DNA of 64,000 nt, taken from the NCBI GenBank assembly GCA_013433145.1, contig CM024175.1, forward strand, positions 11,726,914 to 11,790,913, read 5' to 3'. Under the pieces are notes generated by a model. It was not told the DNA's origin. It searched no databases and saw only the letters and a program-made list of their open reading frames with translations. Below, piece by piece: positions 27,791 to 42,460 of the stretch. This DNA is from Ascaris suum. Taxonomy: Eukaryota; Nematoda; Chromadorea; Rhabditida; Ascarididae. How positions within the stretch are numbered: the first letter of the stretch is position 1; each line of letters opens with the position of its first letter. The translations under genes and the position numbers were made by a program.

Positions 27791-30700
27791 AATCGCGAGA
27801 ATGGCTGCTTTGCGTGTTCCTTTCTGCTGTTTTTCGTCGAACGATCATGAAATGCAGGATGAGCGAAGAAATAAATTAGGAGCGCAGATGCAATAGGCAA
27901 ATTTTACATTCATCAACGTCGACGAAAAATGAGTTTAATAATCGAATAGTGATAAGCTGATAAATGCCGAAATCACTCAATCACTATACTTCTGAAATTC
28001 TTAAGCACCAAAGATCGTAAATAATAAATTTCATCTCTTTAGAATACAATTTTTTGATTTTTCAACGAAAAAACTGATAAGAATCGGCGGGAATGAATTT
28101 TTACAAAAATAGGCAGAGTTGTTCTAGCTTAGTGAGTGGAATTCCATGCCAACGATTCACGGTTTGTGGCTGATCAAGCGGTAAGTGGATCGCAACTGAT
28201 AAGGTTTGGATGTCCACATCAGGATAATTCTTTTAATCTAGGAGAAATTATTATATACAAGAATTTAAAACGTCAGATCTTACCTCATTGGTTTACAATT
28301 TGTCTTTCTTAATGATTGATTAATATCACTTACAAACTAATAGGCTACTAAGGCTAAGTTTCATAATGCGGAATTTTCTGAAGTCAGAGAATATCTCCGG
28401 GAAATCAGCCTTTGCTAGGCTGCATCTTCTACCACAATGCAGAAAAACAAAAATATGCGTTTTTTTTTGCAACGTATCAGCATTAGCCGCCTAGAATAAG
28501 TGCACTGCCAATGGGGAATTAGTGAAGGATATTCGTTCACCAATTTTTAACCCTCTTCGAAATGAGGCATTCTCCCATGGGATTATGATTTGAAGTGGCC
28601 GTTTATGCTTTGAAATGAACAAGTTAGATAGGCCACTCTTGATGTAGAAGGCAATATGACGAGTATGAGAGAGCAGGAAACAAACCTGTTCGGGAAGAGA
28701 CTAGCCAATTGCGCGTCTCAACTCATTCTTCCATATTTGCTGACATATTGCTAACCAAGCAATACCCACCACTTCGTGCATAAGCATGATTCCAACTCTA
28801 TTTTGAATATGCTTTCAGTATACGATCTTTGTAATGATCGTTTTTCTTAACTCGAGCTTTTAGTTCCACATTATTTATAAGTTTTGAGCCATTAAAGCTG
28901 GACAGCTAAGATTGTAAACACAGAAGATCTTTGACCGAACTAAGCAAGCCGTGAATCTTTTCCCATTGATGTAATGAAACGAGTGCGAACGAGGAAACGG
29001 ATGGAGGGAGGGAGAGAAATAGCTCACCCTTCAATCGCTTTAACTATAGCGGAATATATACCGTATGTCAATATTAGTTACATATGAGCCAAAAAAGAGT
29101 TAGTACCTGCTTATTAGCAATATTTATTCGGAAAATTATTGAATTCATTTTCATATGAGAAAAATTACGAAATAAAAAAGTTCTTTTCAGCAATTACTTA
29201 CGAAAATTTTTCCACACTTCTATGAGAAAAATATTTGAATCGTTACCAAAGAAAAATTCAACACAATTTTTGATAGACGTGAAAACTAGAAGTGACAAAG
29301 AATATAAATTTGAATTCGTTCAAAAAGACTGCATTTGAAATATTGTTTTCTCATTTTGACTTCGCTGATTGCTGCTATGCAACGTTATTTGTCTCTCTAC
29401 CTCGATGATTTAGATCATAGGGTGAGTGGTTTTTCTTCGTCTATATTGTGTGGGGGGGGGGGGGGGGGGAGGGAGGGAGGTACGGCAAACAATGAAAGAA
29501 GTGTTTGACTGTTGTAATTGGCTAACAATATAGTCTCCCTTGTTGTTTTTTCCAAGTGGATGGGGAAGGTGGGGGATGGGTTTGAACTGCAAAATTCAAG
29601 TGTTATCATCGGTGGTAACTAACATTCTTTGTACGACGTATCGTTTCAGATGGATACCCGTCGTTTCGTAATGTTTTTTGCAACTATTGATGGACATGGT
29701 CTTCCATTGCTCATTCTGAGGAACGTAATTGCTCGTAGCAATTAAATTTGAGGCACTCAAAGGAATGATTCTAATGCCTTGTTCTTGAGATCCAGAATTG
29801 GGCGTTTTGCCAAAGTGGAATGAAAAAAAAATTGAAAATTTTGCTTTGTTCAACGTGGCCAAGTATAAGTCTAGAAATCGAGCAATTCCATTGAATCAAC
29901 AATACAATTTGTTCCGAGGCTACATCTCCATAAACCCATTAAGAGTTTCTAAAGGTGCCGAACTTATTTCATCAGCTCACATATGATAAAACTTTATGGG
30001 ATTTTTATTGAACTTTTAAAGTATATCTAGGCTTCTTGAGATGATTACCTGCAAACGTTATTCATTCTACGAAAGTCTTAGAGAGATAAGCATGGCTCAT
30101 TAATATATAGGCGGATTGAAGATGTCCATCAATGCATTAAATATCAATCCCGTTTATGTTTATTTATTTATTTCCTCTTTTTTTTAATTAAATATTCAAA
30201 TATTAGCGTCGAAATTGCGAACAATTTGCATATACTGTTATTTCTTTATTCTATATTCGCTTCATCTAAGCAAACATTTTATTAGCAATTGATATTCCCT
30301 ATTGCACTGTTATATATTGACACGTTCATATTTTATTTACTAAGGTGCTCGTCTATTTTACTGGATTATACTTTTTCCTCTCTCATTTATTGCATCGGTA
30401 ATTTCCTTCGTTCTGCATGAATAGACTTATTATTATAAAAATTGTTCAGTCTTCTTAGCAAGACGACTTCCAAATGCTCTCTTGGAGCAAATAGTTCATT
30501 CAAGCAGAGGTATGCTTACAGTCTTGATTAAATTCAAATGAATTAGATAATGCAATGGCGTTGAAAAAAGTCATGGACAAATGTTCACAGTGAGGAATTG
30601 AACGGCAGGAAATGCTATCGAAGTGTTTATAAGGCATTACGAAATCATCGATGCGAACATCTGGAGAGACTCGATTGAAAAACACTTTTTTTTGCTTCTA

Positions 30701-33700
30701 TAAATTTGCGTTTGTAGATTCGTATAGACCAAATTGTGTTATAGGAGCATATTTGTGCACATCAATGAGCAGCATTGTTTGTCTGCTCGGCGACATCACC
30801 TCATGAGCCGAGAAGGATATTGCGATGACAATGAACAGGCTTCTAAGCAAAAATTCAGGTCGACTGATCTCCCAACAATTTCTAAGTGCACACTATTCTA
30901 AAGCTTTTGCAAGTTTTTCTGCTGTGAGGATTGATGAGCCGAACTCGAGGTAGATATGAGAACAGGTTAGCAAAACGAGATTTCATAATTTATTGAGCAT
31001 TGATTTAAATGCACGGATTTCCGGATGAATTTTGCACAATAGTTCCGATTTCATGCCGGAAGTTTGCCGTAATTTCCTAGTAATTCCCGCGGATAAGCAG
31101 CACAAACGATCGTTGAATAGATATGTTTCTTGCATTGTTTTGAATATTCTCATTCGAGTGACCATTAATCTTTTATGCTTCTTTGTTAAGAATATCTGAA
31201 GCAGCCGGCTGGCAGAATATTCGTTTTATTATTGCTAAATGATAATTGACGAGCTTATTCCATTCGTTGTTTTCCTCCTATGCGCTATTTAATTTACGCT
31301 TCACTCAACCTTAACGAAGTTACTAATTTCAAAACAAGCTCATCATCTTACATCTTAGTCGGGCACTTCGCAGCGAGACAAAATTTTAGCTCTAAAGAAT
31401 TTTATTATTGCATAATTTGCATAAAACATTTCAATGATAATGATCACTTAAAGGTTAGTATATGGGATCATCATATGATGGGAATTATATTCTTCAAACT
31501 TCGTTGAAAAAGTTTGAGTGATTCATGAATTGGAGTCACCAACTACAGAGCAGGCGGTTGGACAGACATGTGTACATGCATTTGGACAGACAAGAAGACA
31601 CCATAATATGCGTCACAAATGCGACTTGCAACGGTGAAATGAAAAGATTTTTAGCTTTGTGATCTATCTCTTCTTTGCCCGAAAGTCCCAGCAAATGCAA
31701 TAATAGAGGTTAGATAGATGTGAATGGTTAGAACTTTACCTTATGCTCGGCATTAAAATATAAAAGAAATAGCGGCTGAAGGCGTTTTAAGCAGATGGTC
31801 AAAATGGGCCGTAAAGGTTGCAAAAGAATATGAAAGAGCTCACATTTCTTTAATTTCCTGAACACTTTCTCATAGCTGCATTTATGCGCATATGCACTCC
31901 ACAAGTATACTTGCATATTTACTGGTCTTATAACAACCAGCAAATCACACTATAACTAAAATACTGCTTAAATTTTAACATGATTTAATTTTATCATCAT
32001 TTATTTTTCAATTTACTATAGTTATTCTCTCAAGTCAACGATGAAGGATGGGGAAAATCCAAAACTCACTAGATTCTTGAATATACCAACGAAAAGTTGT
32101 ACTCAAGGAAGCATGCCTATAGAATTTCGCGGGTATTCCGATCTTTAGGGAATGCAAATCATATATTGTGCTCATCAATTTAAGATTCTTGAAGAATTTG
32201 CTTCACTGTCGACATGTTTTCTTTTATTTAACGAAAAACGTTATTCTTTATTCATGTTCTCGTTGTCTTCATTATTTTATTCGCTCGTCTACGTTCTTAA
32301 TATGATCATCTCTTATATTCCTCTAATATTTTTATTTCATATAAACAGCTGAAATTCGCGTCTTTGAAGCTTCATTAATTGCTATAGTTTCATTTCGTTG
32401 CAGCACGATTAAATCCTTAATGCAGATATTCAACGAATTATTCATAATATATGGCAAAGAATTATGCAAATTTTTGCATTTATGTTTTTTGTGTGTGATG
32501 CATTAAAATCTCAAAACGATAGATATAATATTATTATCCCCATAGTCTGAGAGTTGACATTTGTACATAACACCCGACCTTTATTATGAGTATATCAATC
32601 GATAATTTGCATGTCTCAACTCGTAACCACATATGCAAATTTCACACGGAGCTCGAAGGAGTTCAGATAAATAGATTGAAAAACTTACAAGCAACATTTA
32701 TCTTGAGAATTTTCACGCCTTGAAAGTTTCAAAGGCTAAATTTTAAAAAAAGAAGCAAGAAATTGCAAGAGGTTTGTTGCACTTTCAAAGCTTTATTTGC
32801 TAGAGCTGCACCAATGCTAAGCAATTCCCTCAAGTTGTTTGTCGTGTCGGAAATCGCTGGTTAAATCGATGCCGAAAAATATTTTGAACGTGACCAGTAA
32901 GCATGCCCTTTTTTGATGTATGAGTTGTGCCAAATTTCTCAGTAATCATTCAAAGAAACATTTCAAGCTTTAAGTCTTATGATCATTCCAAGCCAATACG
33001 AATGAAGTAGGCCAAATACTTTTGAAATAAGTGAAGCAATGTGAAAAAATTGATATTCTTTAGCTATTTTAATCTGTCTTTCCGTCTTTCCCATACGCAA
33101 TTACTTATATTTTACGCTTCAGTTTAAGGAATTCCATAGAAATATACAAGAGATATCTCTGGCAACAGAAATGAAAACTTGCACTTAAAGAATAGCTGTG
33201 AAAATACGCAAAATTTACCAATGAGTTTCGCATGCATCGATCACACTACGGTAGCAAATAACGCTGTAATTTCCGAATAGAATCTCGAAACAAAGAAATA
33301 TCAAAAATGAGCGTGATAATATTTGAAAGAGATTCAATCGCCATTTAGAAGAATACACGTCAGGTGCGGTGCATGTCAGCTGAAATGAGACGGTTTTTTT
33401 TGAAGCTTGTTCTTTTGAAAGGTAAATCTCATTTCTATGAATGTTACTATCATCATGTAGGCGATTTACAAACTTGATGTAATTGTTTTAGGAGGCAACA
33501 AAACTATGCGCACTTTTATTTTGCTCTTGAGATCTTAGAGTCACTCATGATTTTCCCTTATCTTGGAACCGTGTTTGCTTTCACGCGGAAATAAATAACA
33601 GGTGAAAAAGGTACTAAAGCCGTATGACCTCTTAGTATTCCACGCACGCTGAGGTCAAAAAGAGTTCCCATCACAAGGCTTCGTCTCATTAAAATATTCC

Positions 33701-35809
33701 ATCTGGAATCCGAATTTTACAAAAGTACTCTTTTTAAGGTTTAATGGCGATTTCGAATATTTCTAAGCAAGGCTCCGGTATGAGGTTGCACGATGGATCA
33801 TGAAGTTACAGATAGGAGTGACTTGTCATAAACCTTTAAAAAAAACAAAAGATTTAATTTTTCACCTGAAAGCATCACTTTCATTTGGAGAAAATTCGAA
33901 TGATCGATGAAGCAGCATATCGATTAGTTTTTCATCCAACCGTCGATATTGACAATGTGGTTAACTGCCTCGAGAAAAGAGCGCCTAGAAAACAAATGTA
34001 AAAGCGAATTGAAAAATTTGCCAACATATGTAATTTTGTGCTCATCTCACCTGATTAGTTAGATTCGTCAGCTGCCAATAATTCACAACCGTGCGAAATA
34101 ATGCATTCAAATGTTAAGTGTTCCAATCTGCTCATAAAATCTTCTACCAAAAAAACAAGTCTTTTGTTGCCTGGCTAGTGGTAAAAAGAAACCATTAGGT
34201 GTAAAATATATGCAAATTTTTTGCTCTTTAAATGTCTATAACTTCTTTCGAAGCTTATAGATCAAGCTGAAACATGGCGTAAGAAGTAATAATATGGTTT
34301 ACAGTATATTCACTAAATTTTATAGCTCTGGGTCTAACGATTTTCGAATGGAAAATGTCATCGATGTATTTTATACGGTGACATATTTAGGTAGGAGCAG
34401 ACGCTATGCGGCAGTAACACACGTTTGAAATGCAAATTTCCGCAAGCACATAGAAAAAAAAGATTGACTTCAGGTGCATTCAGAAATTAGCGTCGTCACT
34501 AAACAACTTTCCTTCCAATAATTTCGTTCCTTTTTTATTCTCGTGATGCAAAATAAGTTTGCAAAATAAGACTATTCTTTTGATGCAAAGTGCAAATAAG
34601 ATGACACGTATTTTGGTGCAAATAAGATTTCATGATCATTGAATGCATATCGATGATCACCATAGTGAATACTTTTTTTAAATGATCAGCATAGATCATA
34701 CTATCGAGTATAAGACCAATAAAATTTTCCTATGTACTAAATTTTCCGAAAAGAAATTCATTTTTTCTTAAATTCTTTCAGATACTTCAACGAAAACTTC
34801 AAATATCGAAAAGAAATTTCCGCTTTTCAAATGAAAGAAATTTGTTTTTTTTTTCATCATTTTCAAAAAATGCATACGTACTTAACACTTCAAACATATT
34901 ATAAATATGTCCATCTAAAGAGCTGAACACATAAGCGTGAATAAGCAATAAAGAATTCTGTTGTTTTCCACTCATATAGAAAAAAAATCGCTAACAGAGA
35001 GCAATCCCTCATAGTTTGCTGAGCGAACAAAAACATTTCAAAGCAAAAACGACAGCCTCACAGCAGGTGTTGTAGCACACCTCTTTATGATTTCTATTGA
35101 ACGTTCATTTGTTTTCCGCTCGAGTCGCGATATTGCAATCAACCATTCGTCCACATTAAAAAAAATTTTTTTTTAGAACTTATTAGTCATGCTGTATTTT
35201 ACTAGACTTGACTTTCTATACCTTTTGTAGGTGCTGCTATCGAAAATATTTTTTGGAACACCTTGTACAGGTGTTGTTCCAGGTTTCCTATTACGTTTCT
35301 ATGTGCTGTTCTCGAAAACTATTCCTTTTTTATAAACTTTCATAGCACAGAAAAATTTGAAGAAACTCTCCAGTACATCTTTTTTTTTCTATAATTTGAT
35401 CTAATTTCATCCACCCTCGTTAGTTGCGAAACTAAAACGAGCAATCATGAAAGTAACCTATATCAAAGGTATTCATATTGCTGTCTGTAAAAAATGCTTC
35501 AAAGAGGTACGAAAGTACCACAACGATGTGCGAATGTTAGTGAAGTAGATAAATCACTTAACAAGATGCTACGCATCCACGTGGTGTCTCTGAAACAGGA
35601 AAAAAACGAAAAGCAGAAGGGTGTTGTGAAAGATATCAGCCCATAGCAGTGTTCTGCTGAAAGCTTCAAGTACCTCCTGACATTCTAACCTCAGGTCATA
35701 TATAAAGCGCTAGGTTTTGCAAACATTTTGTATTTTCCAGGTGTGCAGCTTTTGCCTCCGGTTTCGTCGCTTAAACAGCTGCATTGCATATTATGAATGT
35801 ATTCATTTC
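27791..35809. other. Long AT-rich region without recognisable genes
   Basis: About 8 kb with only short open frames on both strands and many A and T runs. A G run of about 20 bases lies at 29451-29470 and gives a proline-rich minus-strand artefact. Minus-strand frames at 30500-30685 and 30983-31165 have mixed composition but no motif or paired splice sites. Short reiterated GCAAATAAGAT-like words occur at 34555-34630. I see no supported gene. Confidence 0.45.
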
Positions 35810-35942
35810 ATATGTTTGGAACAAACTCTCTCTCCTCATCGTTCTCTTTTTTTCTTCTTTTTTCCTCTTCCCATCCTCTCTCTCCATCCCTACTCTTCCC
35901 TCCTCTCTCTCCTCTTTCTCTTGTTATCTCTCCCTTTCTCTT
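35810..35942 (+). repeat. Polypyrimidine (CT-rich) tract
   Basis: About 130 bases made almost only of C and T (TCTCTCCTC, TTTTTCTTC and similar words). The Ser/Leu/Phe-rich plus-strand and Arg/Glu/Lys-rich minus-strand open frames across it follow from this composition and are not treated as genes. Confidence 0.8.
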
Positions 35943-38900
35943 CGAAGCGGGCAATTCTAAAACGCATGCATTTGCAAAGTGTAGCCAAGTAAAAACCAGC
36001 CATACCCTGGCAAGTTTTGGATTCATTTGAGTCAAAGTTTATAGTTAGCGTAGTCAAGATGCAGCTGGATTTCTCGCGAAGACAACGTTGCAAATGAAAT
36101 TCGTATGCATTTCACTTGTTCAACTAAAATCTCTCTGCAAAAAAACTTCGTTAAAAACATCGCCGAGGCTGTGCCTATTTATGTTTCCGCATATTTCAAT
36201 TCGTCAACCATTTTTTTACTTGAAGATATTTTACTGCATAGACGTCCATATCTATTTTGGAAATTCTCCCATCCTCAACCCCCGTCGTATGTCGCCAATT
36301 TTTCTCCGTCATGGAAGCTTACTGATTGAAATCTTTCTAAGGTCAGAACTCTTGTGCGAGTTACGCTTACTTCAATAATCAACCGGATTTGGAAAGATGA
36401 GATCTGCCACATCATGGAAGCTTGACCCCCTTTGAGTCGACCTCATAGTCGCCAATTCGGCTATCGTGACACATATAGCACTAAACTTTCGATGCCACGT
36501 CAAAATTTCTAGCAGCTTATAGTTTTTGCACTACTGCGTTGGCCGGATCTTGAGGGATGAATTTGGAAATGTTTTCGTGCAAAGAATTATAAGCCAACTC
36601 TGTTTTAGAAACGCTGCGAAAATTTTCGACATTCATAGCTTTTATTCCTCGAAAAATAACGTCAAAAGTGCGCTCATTTGCGGCACCATTTTTCAGCGAC
36701 CTTATCAAAGATGTTTTCAGGCATTATTTATTTATTTGCGTCAGCGATCCCTACCCAGTAGCTATTATTAAGATATATGCTGTCGTGATCATTGAGGAAT
36801 ATCCTTCAAAGAAATATAATCGATCATTGCGGCAGCAAATGAATTACTCACCACCAGCAACGTTCTTATTATATACTCAATGTTGAATCGATTTGCTCTA
36901 AGATAACGGGATCTCTTAAACTCAAGCTCTACTCTTCACCTGTCATTGTATACTGGAAGTCAATGTCACAAATTAAAATAAATTGAAGTGTGTTCTAGCT
37001 TGCCTCACCAAAAATTTATGATTACTGAGCAATAAGAGAACAAATTTCAGAATTTTTTAATCCTATGGCAAAAAAAAGCTCAATAATATAAGAGACTGGT
37101 GGATTATTTAATTTAAATTACGAGCGAGCCATTTCACGAATATCTTAGTTGGATTTTTCTATGAAGTAATATTTTTTAAAGCCATATCCAAGAATCATCT
37201 TCATTCAAGGATAAAATTGATCAAAATATCGGTGTTTTTTCCCTAACAACACTTTCAGCTTAGCTTTTCATTGATTTTTTTTCTTCGTTAATGTGCTTGA
37301 AAAAAATTAGAAAAGGAAGAAAAATTGATGCTTTAATTTTCTGATTGTTTTTTCAATTAAGGAAAAAAGTATGTAATGATATGAAATCGCTTATTGCTGT
37401 GGGATATTCCGATGAGCAATTCAATCGTTTTCATGCATTCGCTGTCACTGCTAAATACATTTTTAATAGCTTTTCGTTTTCCCATTGGGCTAAAGTGGAA
37501 ACGAGAATTGATTATAAATGGTAATGTTTTCCCTTATCCTCTCAACATTTAGGCGGCCTCTAAAGATGAATATATAGTTTAAAACCATCGTCTATTGCAT
37601 GAAATTTTAGCAATTGTTGAAGTCATTGAAGTTATCAATTATATATTGATGATCTTTATCACTTGATCGATTTATTGCCTCAATAAGGCATCTAAATTTT
37701 GCAATTTTTCAGCCAACAATCAACAATCGTATCAGAAAATATTTTTTCAGTAATAAGTTTTCTTTGAAGTTTTCAAGTTTCATAGCTTTTAACGGGAAGT
37801 TGGCGAATTTTTCATTAAAATAATCGAATATATAAGAAATTTTGTAAACTTGAGGCTCCTTTTAGACCGGGAAATTCAAATGAATCGAATTTTGCTCAAA
37901 CAATCGATCAGTGAAGATTGGTGCATATGATAATATCTTATTTCTTCTCAATTTCACTTTTTTTTTTTTTCTGCCAGCATATTTTTAGAATTAATTTACG
38001 AGAGTAATACCCAACACATCTCTAATAGAGGAAAACAAATCAATGATACCTATTTAGTACAGATGAAGGGTTAATTATGAGTTTGGTACGTTTAAGCTTT
38101 GATATAAATATCTACTTCTTTAGCTTCAGACTATTTAGCTATCTGAATGAATTATTCGATGTCACTTTTTTACAGAATAGCATTTTTATACATTTGGCAT
38201 AATGCCAATTTTTTGAGTCATGAACATTGAACGTTCATTGACGCAATAATTCAGTATAAATGTGAATTATCTGCTTGCAGCTTTGTTTTTCTTTTTTTAG
38301 TCGGTGTGAACGAGTTTTAATTTCATTGTAAAATCTCTAAAATATTGAAGCTATTCTTTTTTTTTTTCATATTATCGGTAAAATTCTAAAAAGATATTCA
38401 GCAAAGAACGATCATCTATGTGGCGCCTCCTTTAATGAAAAATTTGCTTAAATTTATCGCTACATTTAGTCGATACTTAATGCATAATTATATCATCGTC
38501 GATATTGCAATTTTTTATTCATTTTTATTCCTCTTATATTTTAAAATCTTATTTCAATATTATTAATAGCAACAAGAAAAAAATCACTAAAAATTTAGTG
38601 GAAATAAGCGTAACGATATTTATATCTCTCAGTTGAAGTTTTCCTAATTGCATTTTTACAATTATTATTTAAATCTATCATCAAATTTTTTCAAAGCAAT
38701 TATAGGAGACATTTTAGCTATTAGTGATTTTATGTTTCGTGTAATAAACACCAATACGTACCAATATTGAAAGCCCTAGTGAAGCATTCACTCCGTTCGT
38801 TGGTTTCACTGCAACAAACTTTCATCTTTAATCTTCAAGTAATATGTTGTTGAGAGATTGCAACTAAAACAAGAAAATGATGCTGTAGTGAACAGAAAGT

Positions 38901-41214
38901 TCTAGTTGAAATGATTTTATCTACCTGTGCATTTGTCTTGGCCGGCGCGGCGTGCTGAATGTATCGATATTTTAGGAGAAATGATACACTTTGATGGATG
39001 TGTTGCTTACTTTTGAGGATGTATCCATTTACTTGCTAGATAGGAGTGATGCGTTATTTATTATGAGACAAGACAATATGAGGGCATATGTAACCGAAAC
39101 GCAATATTACCTTTATATTTAATTTAATAGAACAATTAACTACCATGTAATTGATTTTCATTTTTATTTAATTGATAAAATTCGTGCATTATTTCTTTGA
39201 AAAAAAAAATTGGAAAATTTCGCATGAAAAAGAATTGAAGAAAATTTTTTCACCACGTTATTTTGAAATAAATGTTTGCATTAGAGGAAATGCAAATACA
39301 CTTCACGCTAAATGTAACCTCTTTCATGACTATAGACACCATAGGTTAAAAAAAATTTTTTTTTCTTCATTTAAGCGAGATTACTTCTGATTTACATATA
39401 TTTTTTAATGTTTATTTCGTCGTTTTTCCGCCATTTTTATTGTCGAAAACAAAGAATTACATAGTTTATTTTTCTTTAAGGATATAATGTTGATCGAAAA
39501 ATAACATCATTGCAAAAGTAATTGTTGTTCGCGTTTGAGATGCCTCTAAGAAAAATTTCTCTATTTTAGTTAAAAAGAAAATAAACATACAAACATTTAT
39601 GAAGTTGTTAAGTAAATTCGTCGTCAGTATATGCTAACGGCGATGTTGTGACGGCGACCGCATTGTTAAACTAACCGTTTAATTGAAATGGAATTTCGAC
39701 TACCTATTTGAGTAAAAACGTTGAGTTTTCCCAATTCATCAAGCTTCACCTAGACATTAAAATACAATATCCTACTCCGGATTAAGCCATCCTAATGCCA
39801 AATTAAATCGGATTAAGCCCCCGCATCGACTATTCAATTCAGAGTTCGTCCAGTAGGATATTTTATAAACGTTTTTTTAGTAATAAAACGATTTCTTTCA
39901 AAGGCTGTATCAATACTACTTTCCGCTAATATTATTCTCCGCCATTCGAATGTTTCATATTATTCAACGATCATATTATCGTATTTTGAGGGAAAATTTA
40001 TTTTTGTTCCATTTTTATTTTTTATAATAAAAGATTTTTTCTCGTGCACTCGATAGAAACGCATTGCCATGATGATAGATGCATTTGAATAATTTGATTA
40101 CCGCATGCCTCAAGGCGTTTAGAAACTCGTCTAATCACTCATTTTTCCTCTCTCGAGCTTAAACTTCCCACCTCGCATCATCGAGCTTCTTTAACGAAAG
40201 TAAAAAAAAATTTTCAGAAATAAGTGATTGCATTTTTTTGCAGCATCAACCGCTGTTATTCCTTTTTTTTGTATAAGTATGTTGTTTGAACTAGTAGGTC
40301 AGATGATTGAGTAAGCACCATTTGTTTTGCTAACGCTTAGCGTCGCCTTTGATATGTAATTAACTTCTTGCTTAGTTCATTTCCTATGATTCGGACGATC
40401 GGCGTGTAGAATCCGATCGCTGAAGGTGACGGAAGATTGACTTTATAAATAGCAACAACTATTACTTTTAGGTTTATAAAAGATTTGGAATGTCGTTAAT
40501 GCTACACCAACTGGGAGATAAAATAGCACTGACTCGTATTTCATCAGCTAAAGTAAGTACTATGTAGTTGTGGAAAGTATCTCTAAAGAATTGTACAAAA
40601 AAATGCGAAAGCAATAACGGCGGAATGCTGCTGCCATCTTGCTTACTTCAATTTCATGAAATTAAATTGGATTGGAAAATATTTCTAAAATATCTTATTA
40701 CAATATCAAAAATCCGAACATGCTGCGTTATTTCCAAGGAGAATTCGCATCACGATGTACGTGAGTCGTACCAGACGAGATCAAAAATGATGGAGTTTCT
40801 GATCGTTGCTGTAAAACTAATTTTAGTGCGTTGTGGTGGCTTACAGCCACGTCTAAAAAGCCACATAAGCGGTGCATTCTGTTGTCTCAGGACATGTCAT
40901 GTCGCATCATCGATCTTTTCGTGGCTCCGTTTTCGCCGTTCTTTTTCCATTATGGCAAAACTTCCTCCCTGTGATTTTAAATATTTTTCCTCCACATGTT
41001 TCAGTGAAATCGGTCTGTTGTTTAGCGAAATCTATAATAAATCTTGCATTGTCTTCTGCTGTTCATTCGCCGCGTTGCCACTTCGTTCAGAACTTATAAT
41101 ATTGCCGCAGACGCCGATGAGGTCTAAAAGATAAGAGGAAAATAAGGGAGGGGGGATGAGCGGATAAAGTACTGAGTTAGAAACCTCAGGGCATAATTCG
41201 GACGCAGGCCTGGT
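35943..41214. other. AT-rich region, no gene recognised
   Basis: Continues the gene-poor block. The longest ATG-initiated open frame of the window lies here (40568-41134, 188 codons, plus strand), Cys/Ser/Phe-rich, with no recognised domain, no splice support, and ending just before the LINE relic. Open frames on both strands at 36517-36771 also lack motifs. From about 37000 to 40500 the sequence is extremely AT-rich with homopolymer runs. Confidence 0.4.
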
Positions 41215-42460
41215 GTGGTTTAATATCAAAAACCCTATCACCTGTGGGTAAGGCTCCAAGCCAGTTCGTAAGGTTTTCAAAACGGTCGTCAGAGATGCAT
41301 TAGTTGATCATTTTACGCGAAACACCATCCTGAACCTTGCCCAGTTCTGCTTTATCCCTAGGGATTTCGTATTTGGGCAACCGGATGGCCTCCTTGAACG
41401 TGAGAGGCAGACCGAAATTGTGTATGCGAATATGCTGAAGCATTTGATGTGATCATGAGAAGCTGCTCTTGAAACTGGAAAGATGTGGCATCGTTGGCCG
41501 TTTTCTCAACTGCATCAGAGCATTCCTATGTGGACGAACTCCAAGTAAGAATTGGAGATAGTTACTCCTCTCTATACTCAGTTCCTGGTGGTGTGCAACA
41601 GGGAAGTGTCTTGGGCCCTGTTTTCTTCCTCTGTGCATCAACGATGTTTCCGATAACATTCCGAGTAGCGTTAATCTCTTTGCTGCCTCTCAAAATTTAT
41701 CGTCCATTGATTGTATGGTCCTGTCCTCGGCTTCCAAGTTCTGCAAGGGGATCTTATGCATTCGCCGAATGTTCGAAATTATGACGGTTAAATCTTTCCA
41801 TTAAAAAATCTCAAATACTTTATATCAACCATTGGCATGAATGTTTTCTCGGATTAGGACATGATGTTCTTTCTACTAAAGATGGTATTCGTCACCTTGC
41901 TTTATAATCGATTCTAAAACTTCACCGGAGCTTGCATTGTTCCATTGTTGCCGAAAACTTATTGAAAATTGCACTTGCTTTAAAGCACTATCGAAATGTC
42001 TACATCGCCCAAGTGGCGACTCATTTTGGAATGCTGCACCCTCTATGGTCTTCTTATTTGGTCTCTGATATCAGATTGCTCGAGCATGTCTAAGAAGTGC
42101 TTCACCGACGTTGCTTTGCGGAAAATTTATCATGCTTCCTATGAGCGTAACCGCATCATCGCGCTAAAAATCTTGAGCCTGAAATCGTTGTAATAGCCTA
42201 GACTCAGTTTTGCTTCGATTCTTTGTTATGAAATTATATTCGGCTATCCGACATCCCGCTGCTGGAAATGTTTCAGTTTGCGTTTTCCCGCAGTCGACAT
42301 GAGCATCAGCTTCAGCTCGTCGAAAGATGTTGCAGCAAACAATGTTCTGTACAGTTTTCAGTTTCGCGTTATACGAATCAGGAATCTGCTTCCCACCGAT
42401 ATCGTTGATCCACTCACCTTTCAAAGTGCGGTTGAGCCTTTTTGATCTACACATTACTGT
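41215..42460 (+). mobile_element. Decayed CR1-like non-LTR retrotransposon (reverse transcriptase relic)
   Basis: Read across frames, the plus strand carries ordered RT blocks. VVRDALVDHFTRNTILN then QFCFIPRDF (about 41285-41375) correspond to the RT N-terminal block ending in QFGF. SYSSLYSVPGGVQQGSVLGPV (41563-41625, quoted in part) is the core RT motif, followed by a broken INDVSDNIPSSVNLFA. About 41910 has an IIDSK remnant of the LGVxxDSKL block. About 42020-42170 matches the thumb region (RLLEHVQ-like, with RCFAENLSCF). A tail with FSFALYESGICFP lies near 42360-42400. Stops and frameshifts interrupt it, so it is inactive. No ends, 3' repeat or target duplication were identified. Confidence 0.82.

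Noticed and set aside
30500..31165. Two minus-strand frames of about 60 codons
   Set aside because: No motif, no convincing splice signals and no frame relation to each other.
35797..36093. Ser/Leu-rich and Arg/Glu-rich open frames on both strands
   Set aside because: They arise from the CT-rich tract at 35810-35942.
40568..41134. Longest ATG open frame (188 codons, plus strand)
   Set aside because: Cys/Ser/Phe-rich with no domain, no splice signals and no internal repeats. It abuts a LINE relic and its composition gives no sign of selection, so I did not call it a gene.
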